The position numbers and the translations under genes are program-made. DNA of 64,000 nt from Xylocopa sonorina (Eukaryota > Arthropoda > Insecta > Hymenoptera > Apidae), in the NCBI RefSeq assembly GCF_050948175.1, contig NC_135207.1:2507501-2571500 (forward strand), read 5' to 3'. The notes under the pieces are model-generated. The model did no database searches, was not told the DNA's origin, and worked only from the letters and a program-made list of their open reading frames with translations. Positions 25,901-36,949 of this stretch are shown here, piece after piece; within the stretch, counting starts at the first letter, position 1, and every line of letters starts with the position of its first letter.

Positions 25901-28900
25901 GTCGCACAGCAGAGATAAGGATAAGGGTTGAACTCAAGGTTGTTGTAACAACTTCGCGTGAAAATGACCTGATTTAAACAAAGGAGGATTGGATTTTCTA
26001 TAATTATTTAGTATACGAAAGTTGGACTTGAGTTTGTTCAGTTTTATATAGCTTGCTTAAGAACGTGATTCTGACCAACTTTTAGTTGCCTCTACCATAT
26101 TGAATTTTGTTTATACTTGTTACGTGTGGTATATGTGTCAGCATTGCGTGATCGAGATCAGAGTCTACTTTTTTTTATAAACGCATTATGACAACTTGCA
26201 AATCATTTGTACAATAGACGATAACAATTTTTTTTCGATTGCGTAAGTCTTGCAAGTATTGTCGCTGCAGTTAAATATTACATCAATCTTATTGCTTGTA
26301 GTTTTACATATCATGGCAGCAAAAAATTGGAAAGGGAAATTAATTCGATCTCAATACGGATGATCAATATTTTCATTCTCCTGGAATAAGATTTTGGTTG
26401 ATGTAGATCATGTAATTCATAATTATACAATTAATAGAATTTATTATAATACAATTTGCTGTAGCAATTGCTTGATGACTCAAAGAGTGAGGGACAATTA
26501 GATTCTTCAAATGATTGATGTATATGTTAATAATATTATATATGTACAGTATATGATTGACGTATATGTTAATATACAATTAATAGTATTTATTATAATA
26601 CAATTTTCTGTAGCAATTGTTTGGTGACTCAAAGAGTGAGGGACAATTAGAATTCAATTTCAAATGATCGATGCATTTGTGTTTTCTTGTTGATGTTCGC
26701 ATAGAGATGAATTTGAGTTGCTAAAGGGCGAATTTAATTCGCCAATACTGTATACTTAAGGTTACGGATTAACGTGTTAGCTGTAAATATTATGCTGAAA
26801 TAACGAAATGCTTTAGATTAGAAAACATGTGCATTGCGATCTACTGCAGTGCAATTTGTGTATCTCTATTGCGTCAAACAATAACGTTCGATTTTATCTA
26901 TCGCATTTACAGTGATAACAGTTGGCGTGCGTTTAGAGTAGTTACTTTCATAAAACTATCGTTTCAGCATTAAAGTTTTAATTAACTATTGTAAACTATA
27001 ACTTCGTGACTAAAACTAACACTTCAACAATCTTTCATTGCTTTGTCTTCTATTTTAGAAAGACGTTAAACAATAACGTTCGATTTTATCTATCGCATTT
27101 ACAGTGATAGCAGTTGGCGTACGTTTAGAGTAGTTATTTTCATAAAACTATCGTTTCAGCATTAAAGTTTTAATTAACTATTGTAAACTATAACTTCGTG
27201 ACTAAAACTAACACTTCAACAATCTTTCATTGCTTTGTCTTCTATTTTAGGAAGACGTTAAACAATAACGTTCGATTTTACCTATCACATTTACAGTGAT
27301 AGCAGTTGGCGTACGTTTAGAGTAGTTACTTTCATGAAACTATCGTTTCAATATTAAAGTTTTAATTAATTATTGAAAACTATAACTTCGTGATTAAAAC
27401 TAACACTTCAACAATCTTTCATTGCTTCGTCCTCTATTTTAGGAAGGCGTTAAGTTCATCCCGTTCTCCGATCTGATCAAGAAGGGCAACACATCCACCG
27501 CGCCCATGGAACATCCGAAAGGCGACGACACTGCGATCATAATGTACACGTCTGGCTCGACGGGAGTGCCAAAAGGTGTGCTGTTGTCCCATTATAACAT
27601 AGTGACAGCGTTGAAGGCGTACTGCGACACCGTCGAGATCAGATCTGACGACGTTTTCCTTGGGTTTCTGCCCTTGGCCCACGTCTACGAACTCCTCGCA
27701 GAGAGCGTCTGCCTTTTGACCGGCGTGCCAATCGGTTACAGTTCACCTCTCACCATGATCGACTCGAGTAGCAAGATTCAGAGGGGATCCAAAGGAGACG
27801 CATCCGTTCTGCATCCGACTTGTCTAACCGCTGTGCCAGTAAGTAACGACGATGCACGCTCGACTCTTTGCACTTCTTTGTCGAGGGTGATTCAACAAAG
27901 TAAATGGAAAAAAGGAACAAAGTTTGAGAGCTGTATTGGAGTGTGATTCAACAAAGTAAATGGAAGAAAGGAACAAAGTTTGAGAGCTGTATTTAACACG
28001 TTGACGCAAATGACGTCTACAGCCGTCTGATCCTTGGCGATATGCAGGCAAATAACGGCTATAGCCGTCGTGAATATTTTAATCAATAAAAAAAAGAACT
28101 GCGTTAGTACGAAGTTAATTAATTATATTATATTAACATACACTTGTTAATTATTGAGTAACACATCTAGAAAAAAAGTGATAGCATGCCATATCTGGCA
28201 TGCTATCGCATATTAGTTGTTTTTTTGAGCAAATGACGATTATAAAAAAAGTTTTTTGGGAAAAACTGAGGTCAAATGTGATAATTTCCATCTGGATAAA
28301 AGATTTCATCTGACAGTCATAAACAATTGAAAAAAATATATTTCTGAGAGCGATCGTAAAGTCAAAAATGTGCGTCAACGTGTTAATGTAATTAGTGAAG
28401 AAAATTGTTTACCAGTAACAGTAGAAAATCTGTTATTTAAAGCAAGTTTTAAATGAAACAGGGTTGTTGGTGACAAAATTGAAAAATAATTCAGAATGCA
28501 GAATGCAAAGAGTTAAACCAGCATTTGCGTTGTCTCGCATTTACGATTCATTTACAATGGTATCGTTCTTGTATGTATTGGAATTAAATTGACGTGGTTA
28601 ATTATTCGATGTCCATTAATTGACGTACACTTGTCTCTCTTAGTTTATAAATATTAATTAGTTATGTGATGGAGATACAATACACGTCTACTCCTCAAGT
28701 TTTTATTCTGAACAGAATATCTACAAATTTATAAAGTTTATCATTATAGAAAACGAAATCGAGTTGTATCGATCTTTATTAAATTCTGATTAATTAAATT
28801 GCAGGATAATTGAATTTTTAATAATTTATTTTATAGTCTATTTAATGGGGACGAGTAAGGAACATTTGATTTATGTTTACTGCCTCATTTCGTTGGTTCA

Positions 28901-31900
28901 ATTATAAATATCCTGTCCATGTTAAAATGCGAGAGTTAAAATCGTAACGATCTATTAAGAAAATATAAAAAGATAAAATTTTTTATAAATATCTTAAAAA
29001 ACGAAGCGATTTTAACAGTTAGACGTACAAGAAAACATTGTTCAAATTCCAGTTTCCACTCTATTGTATAATATTCTGTATAATACTCTATATTGTATAA
29101 TACTTGTATATACTCTCTGATAGTACTATTGTATAATAGTGAAGAAATATCGAGCAACGATCCAATGCATTCTTAAGAAACGAAGCGAGTTTAACAGTTA
29201 GACGTATAAAAAAACATTGTTCAAATTCCAGTTTCCACTCTATTTATAATATTCTGTATAATACTCTATATTGTATAATACTTGTATATACTCTCTGATA
29301 GTACTATTGTATAGTAACGAAGAAATATCAAGCAACATTCCAATGCATTAGAACGTTACTCGACTCTAAATGCTTCAAATTCCATCCATGTAATAATTTA
29401 ATTCCTCCTTTGCCCCTTGCAGCTGATTTTGGACCGTATCTCGAAAGGTATCAACGAGAAGGTGAAAAGATCAGGTGCCTTCAAGCACGCGATCTTCAAT
29501 CTCGCCTACAACTACAAACTGAAGTGGTACAAGCGCGGTTACGACACGCCTTTCCTGAACAAGTACATTTTTGGAGCCGCCAGACAAGTCCTTGGTGGAA
29601 GAGTTCGAATCATACTTTGCGGAGGAGCACCTCTCACCCCAGAGACGCATACCCAAGTGAAGATATGCCTCTGCGTTACTGTGATCCAAGGATATGGTCT
29701 GACAGAGACAACCTCTTGCGCTACTGTTATGGATAGTACGTTCTGTTCCTCTCTTTTTCTTGCTGCGACACTTCTATTTCATCTACCACGATTTCATTAA
29801 TCTGATTGACTCCCTTTCCTTTAGAAAACGACAGGAGTACAGGAAGAGTAGGGGCGCCAACGACCGTTTGCGACATACGTTTGGAAAATTGGGAGGAAGC
29901 TGGTTACAGGGTCACGGATACTCCGTATCCCAGAGGAGAAATTGTAATTGGCAGTGATGTGGTCTCAGCTGGTTACTACAAATTGCCAGACAAAACGAAA
30001 GAAGACTTCTTCGAGGAGGATGGTAAACGATGGTTCAGGACTGGCGATATTGGGGAGTTCCATGCTGATGGTTGTATTAAAATTATAGGTAATGATTTAA
30101 GTCTGATATTTAGAAGGTGAATTGAAAAATAAGCTTATCTTCTGCTAACTTTCATTCTGTATTGAATATGCAGTTATCTCTATGTAATTATGTTGACGTA
30201 ACATTGCTTGGTTACGCAAAAATGTATACTAAATTATTACTATGCAACGTTATGTACAGAAATTGCTTCAAGTTCGATAAGTATGCTATCAATCGAGTTT
30301 TATAATTAGAAACTTGTGGCCAGAGTGCTGTCATAAGGAATTAGCATTAATATTTATACATTCCGTACATATTGCGGGTCATCAGTCAACGACTGTGATG
30401 CAAAACATCTGAGAACAGTCGTGAGATTAATGTCTTAATTTACTAGAGTCGCTGAAAGAAAAATATAGAAGTGTCGTATTAAAAATAACTGGTTACGAAA
30501 AATCAGACGATAATTTATCATTGGCAATAAAACTTAAACTTAACTTTTTTTATAAGATGGATCCAATTTATCTATTATCGATTGATCGTTGTCCATTTTT
30601 CTTCTTAATAGATATTGCAACAATCTATTTTATTGCATCAATACTTATTTTTACAGATCGCAAGAAGGATTTAGTTAAGTTACAACTTGGCGAATACGTT
30701 TCGTTGGGTAAAGTCGAGTCTGAACTGAAAACCTGCCCAGTCGTGGAGAACATTTGCGTTTATGGTGACGCGCATAAGGCTTACACGGTAGCATTGGTAG
30801 TCCCAAATCAATATTATTTGGAAGAGATCGCAAAGAATGCGGGTATCGCAGGGAAGAGCTTAGAGGAGCTTTGCAACAATAAACAAATTGAGAGATTAGT
30901 ATTGCAGGAGCTCGTTGAACAAGCCGCGAAATGTAAGCATTTTCTTCAAATCGAACTTTTTAATGGCAGATTTCAAATTCATTCACAGTTCGTTATCGTA
31001 GTTATCACTGTTGAGTCTTTTTTTTTAATGCGAGCTGCTGTTTATTGAAAGTATTATCCCAACAATTACGTTTTGCGAACATCGCAGTTCACGATGTATC
31101 GCTCGTTTATGGTAACTGTAGCATTAAATGATTAAGAATTCAATGCCATGTTGATAGCGACGTGTATCTTGCGGTGACTCGATATTACTAAAGGTTGTTA
31201 TGAAACCATTTTGCATAGTAAGCAATTAATATTCATTAATTGTCATTATAATGAATTTTAATTGCTTCCTACTAATCACATGTTTAGATTCATTGCTTAG
31301 TATTCATGGTAATGATGATTAGCAATGAACCAGAACGGAAGCAAGTTTTTTGATTTTCAAGCATGAATTTAAATACAAACGGACTTATCAATGCTAATGA
31401 GTCATCGTGAGATAAACCATTGTGTATTAATGTATTATTCACTCTTCAATGAAACTACTTGCAAAGATTGTGAAAGCAATTGGTTAAACTTAATTTTGGA
31501 ATACCACATTTTAATAAATTTGTTTTATATTGTCTGATAGTACTTTATGAAGATAAAAATTAAATATAATCTGTTATTAAAGTAATGTCGATTTCATAAC
31601 ATTTTTAATGAAAGCGATATGCATTTAAATACATAATCAAATTTGCAATTCAAATAGGTATTACGTTATTGTATGAAGTATGGAGTGTGCCAAGAGAATA
31701 TCAAACTTTAAGAACCAGTAACTTTTTAATGAATATATTAATAGATTCCAAACTGTTATATTTGTGTTTCTATTTAGATGGTACTATCGAGAAATATAGA
31801 TTAGAATTTAAGAAAGTGGTGTCTTGAAATGTTGCTCAACAAAACATTTGTTCCAAAAGAGCAGAGTGTAAAAAAATGGTGTCCTGAAATGCAGTTTAAC

Positions 31901-32514
31901 TAAACTGTTAACTGTTATATTTTTTGACCCTATTTAGAGAGTGCTATCGAAAAATATAGATTAGGGTTTAAGAAAATGGTGTTCTGAAAGGTAATTCAAC
32001 AAAACACTTGTTCCAAAAGGGCAGAGTGTAAGAAAGTGGTGTTCAGAAATGCAATTCAACAAAACACTTGTTCCAAAAGGGCAGAGTGTAAGAAAGTGGT
32101 GTTCTGAAATGCAGTTTAATTAATTGTTAACTGTTATATTTTTGTCCCTATTTAGAGAGTTCTATCGAGAAATATAGATTAGAATATAGATTAGAATTTA
32201 AAAAAGTGGTGTCCTGAAAAGCAGTTTAACTAAACACTTGTTTCAAAATGTTCAAAGTGTATACCTAAAAGACTCAGCAGTTATAACTTCCTGTACATTC
32301 CACAGTATACGCAGTTATTATCGCATTTATCGAACAGTCTATTTCTGTTTAAAATTTAGCCAATCTTCAAAAGTTCGAGATACCTGGTGCCGTGAAATTG
32401 GTGGCGGAGCAATGGTCACCGGATATGGGATTAGTGACAGCCGCGTTCAAGCTGAAGAGGAAAGCGGTGCAAGAACGTTACCAGCAGGAGATCAACAGAA
32501 TGTACGCTTCGTGA
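16553..32514 (+). CDS. Acsl: long-chain-fatty-acid-CoA ligase, ACSL3/4 type, 7 coding exons
   Basis: Activates long-chain fatty acids to acyl-CoA using ATP and CoA, for lipid synthesis, oxidation and membrane remodelling. Family members sit on the ER, lipid droplets or mitochondria-associated membranes. Exons 16553-16903, 25286-25654, 27443-27838, 29423-29735, 29825-30088, 30657-30932 and 32360-32514 join with matching phases into 707 codons plus stop, close to the usual 670-710. A hydrophobic N-terminal anchor lies at about residues 15-32. The AMP-binding P-loop YTSGSTGVPKG is at 275-285, YGLTET at 463-468, and the FACS signature with RWFRTGDIGEF runs to about 566. The hinge DRKKDLVKLQ starts at 565, and the C-terminal FKLKR carries the likely catalytic lysine near 687. 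No stop or frameshift interrupts it. The chosen ATG gives the conserved start MEGFWITSAINAIKAL. Confidence 0.95.
17041..17690. repeat. satellite array, about 8 units of 76-80 bp
   Basis: The unit contains AAATATATATATGAAAAG, GCCATCTCTTTTTACTCAAG, GATAAGAGATTAATTTTTG and TATTTGGTTTCTTAG. The reverse complement of the same unit forms the array at 24185-24775 in the same intron. Frames reading FHIYISKKPNTKI are products of the repeat. Confidence 0.9.
17708..18410 (+). mobile_element. degenerate DDE transposon, Tc1/mariner superfamily, about 703 bp
   Basis: Flanked by TA on both sides. The left end CAGGGTGATCGATAGCTG is mirrored at the right end by CAGTTATCGATCACCCAG, and the TIRs extend about 130 bp with mismatches. 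The interior (about 17930-18172) translates to the C-terminal part of a transposase: WPPRS..FN, then after a broken stretch DFYLWSYIKSIVYSEE and RNLIRRAELC. The N-terminal half and the first catalytic residues are missing, so it is dead. A second, inverted copy lies at 63098-63835. Confidence 0.75.
18413..18835 (-). pseudogene. mariner transposase remnant, 5'-truncated
   Basis: Minus-strand translation in shifting frames gives mariner C-terminal blocks in order: KDNARAHVA (second catalytic Asp region, about 18785), LDYGTLDHPTYSLDLLSTDY with the third Asp position altered, HFFKHLDNF, then FYASGINKLVSRWQRSTDSN before the stop. The terminal repeat survives as GATTGACGCAAAAGAAATG near 18421-18440. 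The N-terminal half and other end are missing, and several frameshifts rule out function. Confidence 0.8.
21991..22390. repeat. tandem duplication, 2 units of 197 bp
   Basis: TACGTTTCATTTAGAA begins at 21991 and 22188. Both units continue with AAGCCCATAATTACTAAAT, CAGTCTCAATTACAGTCTTC and GAACCAGTTGAAAACAC. It lies inside the inverted-repeat element, and in one frame the second unit encodes a lysine-rich peptide. Confidence 0.85.
22400..22627 (+). pseudogene. coding-like fragment inside the inverted-repeat element, unrecognised
   Basis: Seventy-five codons are open and charged, with protein-like content such as EDCVGDTPDSIEMLNRVYPS and KKRSIKNKITELHEKLKNT, the latter resembling a short coiled coil. 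It has no family I can name. Being inside the arms of a mobile element, it is more likely a relic of that element's own protein than a host gene. Confidence 0.3.
22640..23054. mobile_element. piggyBac-like MITE, TTAA-flanked
   Basis: TTAA at both ends is followed inward by CCCATTTGCTGCCAAG on the left and, mirrored, ACCATTCACTGCCAAGG on the right. TTAA duplication with short CC-starting repeats is typical of piggyBac-type non-autonomous elements. The interior repeats the palindromic GACGAGTATACTCGTC three times and has no transposase. Confidence 0.6.
24185..24775. repeat. satellite array, about 8 units, inverted copy of the 17041 array
   Basis: Units of about 76 bp read GAGAAGAGATGGCATG, CTTTTCATATATATATTTC and AAGAAACCAAATACAAAAATT, the reverse complement of the array at 17041-17690. 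The pre-mRNA of intron 1 therefore carries complementary blocks about 6.5 kb apart. Confidence 0.9.
24945..25285 (+). repeat. tandem array ending at the exon 2 acceptor, 3 units of about 125 bp
   Basis: Two intact units carry GACTTTGGGTCACTTCCAG, ending in AG at 25034-25035 and 25160-25161. The third, diverged unit ends in the real acceptor GTCTGTTGCAG at 25284-25285, in the same position within the unit. Units share ATTTATAAAACCCATTTCTAAC. Confidence 0.8.
25286..25654 (+). CDS. Acsl: Acsl coding exon 2 (residues 118-240)
   Basis: Phase 0 at both borders: CAG|TATAAAATG and AAG|GTGTGT. It carries the family-conserved NIVIFAETRAEWMIAAYGC and YATLGDEAIAHGINETEVDT. Confidence 0.95.
25655..27442 (+). 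other. Acsl intron 2
   Basis: GTGTGT to TTTTAG. The first 700 bp are plain, followed by two tandem arrays at 26423-26690 and 26876-27450. Confidence 0.9.
26423..26690. repeat. tandem duplication, 2 units of about 150 bp
   Basis: ATACAATTAATAGAATTTATTATAATACAA, with one variant, and GACTCAAAGAGTGAGGGACA both occur twice in the same order. Confidence 0.8.
26876..27450 (+). repeat. tandem array of 191-192 bp, 3 units, each including the exon 3 acceptor
   Basis: AACAATAACGTTCG begins the units at about 26877, 27069 and 27260. Units end in TTCTATTTTAG|AAAGACGTTAA (AG at 27057), TTCTATTTTAG|GAAGACGTTAA (AG at 27249) and CTCTATTTTAG|GAAGGCGTTAA. The last is the functional acceptor with the first codons of exon 3. 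The duplication therefore copied branch region, acceptor and exon start. Confidence 0.9.
27443..27838 (+). CDS. Acsl: Acsl coding exon 3 (residues 241-372), AMP-binding P-loop
   Basis: Phase 0 at both ends (TTTTAG|GAAGGC, CCA|GTAAGT). It carries YTSGSTGVPKGVLLSHYN, the ATP/AMP-binding loop of adenylate-forming enzymes, and LGFLPLAHVYELLAE. Confidence 0.96.
27993..28386. mobile_element. piggyBac-like MITE, short copy of the 42-bp-palindrome family
   Basis: TTAA at 27993 and 28383 is followed inward on both sides by CACGTTGACGCA. Subterminal sequences include ACGGCTATAGCCGTCGTG, GTGATAGCATGCCA and GAGCGATCGTAAAGTC, all shared with the copies at 42401, 45716 and 55012. This copy has only two palindromic units at one end and no transposase. 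Confidence 0.8.
28990..29350. repeat. tandem duplication, 2 units of about 178 bp
   Basis: Both units contain GTTCAAATTCCAGTTTCCACTC and ATACTCTCTGATAGTACTATTG. It sits in Acsl intron 3, about 75 bp before the exon 4 acceptor. Confidence 0.85.
29423..29735 (+). CDS. Acsl: Acsl coding exon 4 (residues 373-477, last codon split)
   Basis: Acceptor CCCTTGCAG, donor GGATA|GTACGT in phase 1. It carries LILDRISKGINEKV, GGRVRIILCGGAPL and the A5-type motif QGYGLTETTS. Confidence 0.95.
29736..29824 (+). other. Acsl intron 4, 89 bp
   Basis: Shortest intron of the gene, GTACGT to TTCCTTTTAG, with no repeats. Confidence 0.9.
29825..30088 (+). CDS. Acsl: Acsl coding exon 5 (residues 477-565), FACS signature
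   Basis: Starts with two bases completing a lysine codon and ends ATAG|GTAATG in phase 1. It carries TVCDIRLENWEE, GYYKLPDKTKEDFFEEDG and RWFRTGDIGEF, the fatty-acyl-CoA synthetase signature. Confidence 0.95.
30089..30656 (+). other. Acsl intron 5, 568 bp, plain
   Basis: GTAATG to ATTTTTACAG. AT-rich, with no repeat or mobile element seen. Confidence 0.9.
30657..30932 (+). CDS. Acsl: Acsl coding exon 6 (residues 565-657)
   Basis: Completes the hinge motif DRKKDLVKLQ, followed by GEYVSLGKVESELKTC and CVYGDAHKAYTVALVVPN. Donor AAAT|GTAAGC in phase 1. Confidence 0.95.
30933..32359 (+). other. Acsl intron 6
   Basis: GTAAGC to AAAATTTAG. The first 800 bp are plain AT-rich DNA, then the nested array at 31740-32260. 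Confidence 0.85.
31740..32260. repeat. nested tandem array before Acsl exon 7
   Basis: About three copies of a roughly 200-bp unit (TGTTATATTT..CCTATTTAGA..GAGAAATATAGATTAG) and, within them, a roughly 60-bp unit (AACAAAACACTTGTTCCAAAAG, GAAAGTGGTGTTCTGAAATG) repeated up to five times. Each larger unit contains an acceptor-like CCCTATTTAG. Confidence 0.8.
32360..32514 (+). CDS. Acsl: Acsl coding exon 7, C-terminus (residues 657-707)
   Basis: Starts with CC completing a serine codon, then LQKFEIPGAVKLVAEQWSPD, GLVTAAFKLKRK (likely catalytic lysine region) and ends INRMYAS before TGA. The C-terminal region is typical of ACSL4. Its acceptor AAAATTTAG has a weak pyrimidine tract. Confidence 0.92.
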
Positions 32515-35500
32515 TGAGAAGAGATTCGTAACAAGTGCAATAGGTGAAAAAAATCATGTCGGTATTGAAATATCTCGCGTGGCTCCGACGAGGCAAGATC
32601 CGAAAGATTAAGAAACTTACTTCAGATTTCCGAACGCGTATTTTTCTCTGTTCCCCTTAAACGGAAAGGAGGATGTCGGCCTTTTAGTACTAAAAAGAAA
32701 AACGAAGGACCTGTGTCCATTTAAACGACACTGTGTCTGGTGTATGTAAAATTATTAATATATGCATAAGAATTTCTTGCTCGCTCGGTGATATCTCGTT
32801 GGTCAATTCAAACTTTGCTTCGAAACGAGTATTCCAGATTCGCGAGGCGTTATAGTATTGTATAATCGAACATTTATATAACCGACAGAGGAGTCTTGTG
32901 TAACATAATCGTCGTTGTATGCGGGAACGATTACGTACAGGTCAAGGTATGAGTGAACGCGATCGAAACGCAGGTGATTTTCTACACGCGACTGTAGAAA
33001 ATCGTCGATCATCATCTCCTTCGCGGTCAGTTTCGTTTTTTAAACAAAACTCACTTCTCGCAACGACTACTCGAACTTGGCGAACGACCAAATCGCCAGC
33101 TGGTCGAGCAGCGTTTATCTCGTAGGTTCGCAAACTCGTACGGTGTACTTATTTCAAGTATTATTCGAAGTCGTCGAGTTTCATTTGTCGTTCTGAAAAT
33201 GAACGTGGTTCCACGTTGAAGGGTCGCTTCGCTTTGTCAATGAAGATCGTGCGTGTACATACAGAGAAATCGAGCGACAGTTCGTCCGCTTTTACTTATC
33301 GTTAAAAGCCGCATGACATTTTAGATTTACATTTTAATTGTATCCTCCTCGTTGCAAATCGATCGTCCCTCTAGTTCAGAGTCCTATAATAATCCCTCGT
33401 AGAGTTGTAGCGCACAGAAATCGTTCTCTCGTCCCATAGTGTACAGTATTCGTGGATACTTTCTTCGCGTGTTCCTTTTTTTAAATTATCATCACACGGC
33501 GAGACATCACAAGAACAATTTATTTTTCTCGTAACGGAGTAAATGCTTTTACGTGTGCGTGCGTATGTGTATGGCGGTTCGCGTATGTGTGTTCGTTGTT
33601 ACGAATGCTTGCATGCATAAATGTTCTTCACGAACTAAGAGATTAGTGTGTAACGTATGTGAGCTCACGAAAAGGAAGGAAGGAAACAGAAAAGAGGAAA
33701 CAATATTCACTCATAAATGGGAAACTGTTCTGTTCATTTTTGCAGTCTTCCTGGTCGTTGTAATTCGCAGATTCTTCTCAAGTTTCCTCAGCGAGTAGCG
33801 AGTTTCTTTGGCGCCTGAATTTCGTAGACGTGCCTGCGACAGATGAATGAAATTCTTGATCAGTTACGTCGTTTAGTTCGCACGATATTCCAGCTGCAAC
33901 GTATACGGTAGTCTTCCTAATTACATTTGGCGTTGCACATCAGATTAGCCTGCAACAAGCAACGATACAGTGTCGTCTACGAAGGACACGCGTATATATT
34001 AATTTAACGAACGAATTGCTGTCTTCGATGCGAGTTCTCACGTTTTTCCTTCTTTTTTTCTGCCGTTAAAATTCTCTCGCGCGAGAAAACGACGCGTTGG
34101 ACAGGAACTTTGTGTATCGCACCGTGTTGGTTGTGCATTCGAAACGCTTAGCATCTAAGTATTCGATACGCGAGCGAACGTGAGGCTGTTCGATTTTTTT
34201 AATTGTATTTCGCGACTGTATATGATGGGATTAGGCGAGAATTGCGGGTGGATGGGAAGAAGAATGCCAGAGACAGTCGATCAGGCGACTCGTTTCTCCT
34301 GTTTTCTCCCAGTCCCGCGAAGAGTTCCTGTTGTAAAATTCGAACACATACGTTACGAGTCGCTACGTGCCCAACGTTGTTTTCTACAGACCATTAAAAG
34401 CTGTATTAACAATATTATTAGATAGGAGATTATAAATTGTCGTTTGGATATAATCATATCATCGATATATATATATCTATTATTACGATCAACACCACCT
34501 ACTTAGAGTTATCATCTCGCAATTATGGCATGCAGAAATAAATGTACAGATCTATAAGTACACTTATTTAGTATTATCGTGATTACTATTAAATTTCTTC
34601 TCTTCTTTCTAATTTCGCGATCAGACGCATTCAACGAGCGACATGTATATTTGTATACACACATACACGTGTGCAGGGTGCAACACCACATGTGGGGACC
34701 CACTTCGATGATTGTACCGTCTGAAACAGTGGAAAATGTCTTTACATACGTCTGCTCTATCTGTCTTGGTTTATTAGATATTATGAATTTTGTAAACAGA
34801 CCAAATTTCTTCTCTCTTTTTCTCAGTAACTACGTTAATTTCTTAAATGCGAATTTACACAAAATATTAGACAAAGGTTTAGATGATATTAAACTTCATC
34901 CGTGGCACATGTGTATAAAGAAGTTCCATCGTATTATAGTTGCGTAGCTATAAATACCTGCTGAAAATCAATAATCTCCAAATGAATGGATCGAATACGA
35001 AAGTTGGATTTTTATTAGTGGGAACAATTAAAAATCTATCGCAGACGCAAGACCAATTGAAAATGTTGAAATGTTAAGAGTCAGAGTCGAGAATAAGCTT
35101 GCTAGAAATTATTCTGAGAAAGTTAGAAACCTTTTAGAGTTTAAGAAGATTTACATAATGATTGAGACTCTGATACTGATCAATAATGATTGAGATAATG
35201 ACTCTTTTTCTGTGAAGAATAATTCCTTTTCTCATCGTTTTCAGCTGCATAATTAGTTATACGTATAATCAGCTTCTGAAGTGGGCATCACACGTTCCGT
35301 TCTGCGTGCTGCACCTTGTATATATACATGTACATATATTTCGCAGTGTTTTCATTTTTTATATTTCATAGCGTCGACAAGATACTCTAGCTCAGACGAA
35401 TGTTAGGAAAGTTGGAAGAATAAAAGTATGAAAATTCTCACTGTTTGTACACTGTGTTCCCTTGGATCCGTTTATTTCCATCTTAAAATGGTGGTTTTAA
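32515..35500 (+). other. probable long Acsl 3' UTR and intergenic DNA
   Basis: From the stop to about 34.5 kb the sequence is GC-richer, repeat-free and lacks coding frames, which fits a long 3' UTR. Possible poly(A) signals AATAAA lie at 34537-34542 and 35419-35424, the latter followed by a T/G-rich stretch. The extent is inferred, with no transcript to confirm it. Confidence 0.4.
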
Positions 35501-35774
35501 ATATATAAAAAGAAAAAAGTATACTATACTTGATCGCTATTCATTATTGTACATATATATTTCAATATTTTTCGAACTTATTAATATGCTAATTTTTTTC
35601 TTTTAAGTTAGCAATTTTATTTTCAATTTCCTGCGTTTTAATTAAGGGACGTAACTGATAGAAATGAGCAGCAGTACGTATCAGAACTAATTTATAAAAT
35701 ACTTAAATGAACGCTGCTGGTTTTCAATCTTGGCGCCAATTATTATAATTAGTCCTCAAATAAATTAATTAGTA

Positions 35775-36055
35775 ATCAAAACCTCAGTTGCCAAAACCTC
35801 AGTTGTCAAAACCTCAGTTGTCAAAATCTCAGTTGTCAAAACCGCAATTGTCAAAGTCTCAGTTGCCAAAATTTCAGTTGTCAAAGTCTCAGTTGTCAAA
35901 ATTTCAGTTGTCAAAATTTCAGTTGCCAAAATTTCAGTTGTCAAAGTCTCAGTTGTCAAAATTTCAGTTGTCAAAATTTCAGTTGTCAAAGTCTCAGTTG
36001 TCAAAGTCTCAGTTGCCAAAACCTCAGTTGTCAAAGTCTCAGTAGTCAAAAACTC
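35775..36055. repeat. 15-bp minisatellite, about 18 units
   Basis: The unit TCAGTTGTCAAAACC, with variants ending AATTT, AGTCT or AATCT, is repeated head to tail. Because 15 is a multiple of three, both strands stay open and give pentapeptide repeats (QLSKP/S/F on +, TTEIL/TTETL on -). I treat these as non-genic. Confidence 0.9.
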
Positions 36056-36119
36056 ATGATAACTTTTTTTAACGCAATTTGCTGCATTTATTTACCCCTA
36101 AAACAAAAAATGTCACAGT

Positions 36120-36914
36120 AAAAGCACTGTGAGAGAGAGAGAGAGAGAGAAAGATATATAAGAAAGCTATAAGAAAGAGTGAGATAGATGATGATGGCTC
36201 TATTTTGGAACCCGTGGCGCCATCTCTGTGAAAAGTGCTCAAACTGGTCGCACACAATTATCGACAGCGAAGTGAACTACTCAAGAACTACTAGCGCCAT
36301 CTCTGTGGAAAGTTCTGAAACTAATGCTCGACTAGTTTCAGCGTTTCTCCAAGAGATGGCGCCAGTAGTTCTTGAGTTGTGGAGTTATCGACTTCAGCAT
36401 TTCAGCAAACTTATTTACTACCATCCACTTCCACTCCTTGGAAGGTACATTTTCGATAGGAAATTGTTTCAAAATTAATACTTATCTATAAAACAGAGAC
36501 TCTCGTTCGCTACATTTTTCAAATTTATTATTTACTTATTTCTGCGCCATCAAAGACAACGCATCATAATTTTTTCTTTATAAAATCTAGATTTATATTT
36601 CTAAGCTTCTACTTCAGTTTATCTAATTTGTTAAAGACCTGTTATTTGTTAAATAAAAATTGTTACATGAAAGCAAGCAACGTGAAAGTTAATCAGAAGA
36701 AATTATAGTAGCAAGGACCGCTACAACTGAAGAACTACTAGCGCCATCTCTGTGGAAAGCACTGAAACTAATCGAGCATTAGTTTTAGTGTTTCTCCAAG
36801 AGATGGCGACAGTAGTTCTTGAGTAGTTCACTTCGCTGTCGATAATTGTGTGCGATCAGTTTGAGCAGTTTTCACAGAGATGGCGCCATGGGTTCTACAA
36901 TAGGGTCCTCATCA

Positions 36915-36949
<35 letters not shown>

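Larger units (their letters stand above)
27839..29422 (+). other. Acsl intron 3
   Basis: GTAAGT to CCCTTGCAG. It holds a 60-bp direct duplication (27885-27992, AACAAAGTAAATGGAA twice), a TTAA-flanked MITE (27993-28386) and a 178-bp tandem duplication (28990-29350). The 28387-28989 stretch is plain. Confidence 0.9.

Noticed and set aside
35765..36049. Open frames with pentapeptide repeats (TTEIL/TTETL, QLSKP)
   Set aside because: Both strands are open only because the minisatellite unit is 15 bp. No ATG context or domain supports a protein.
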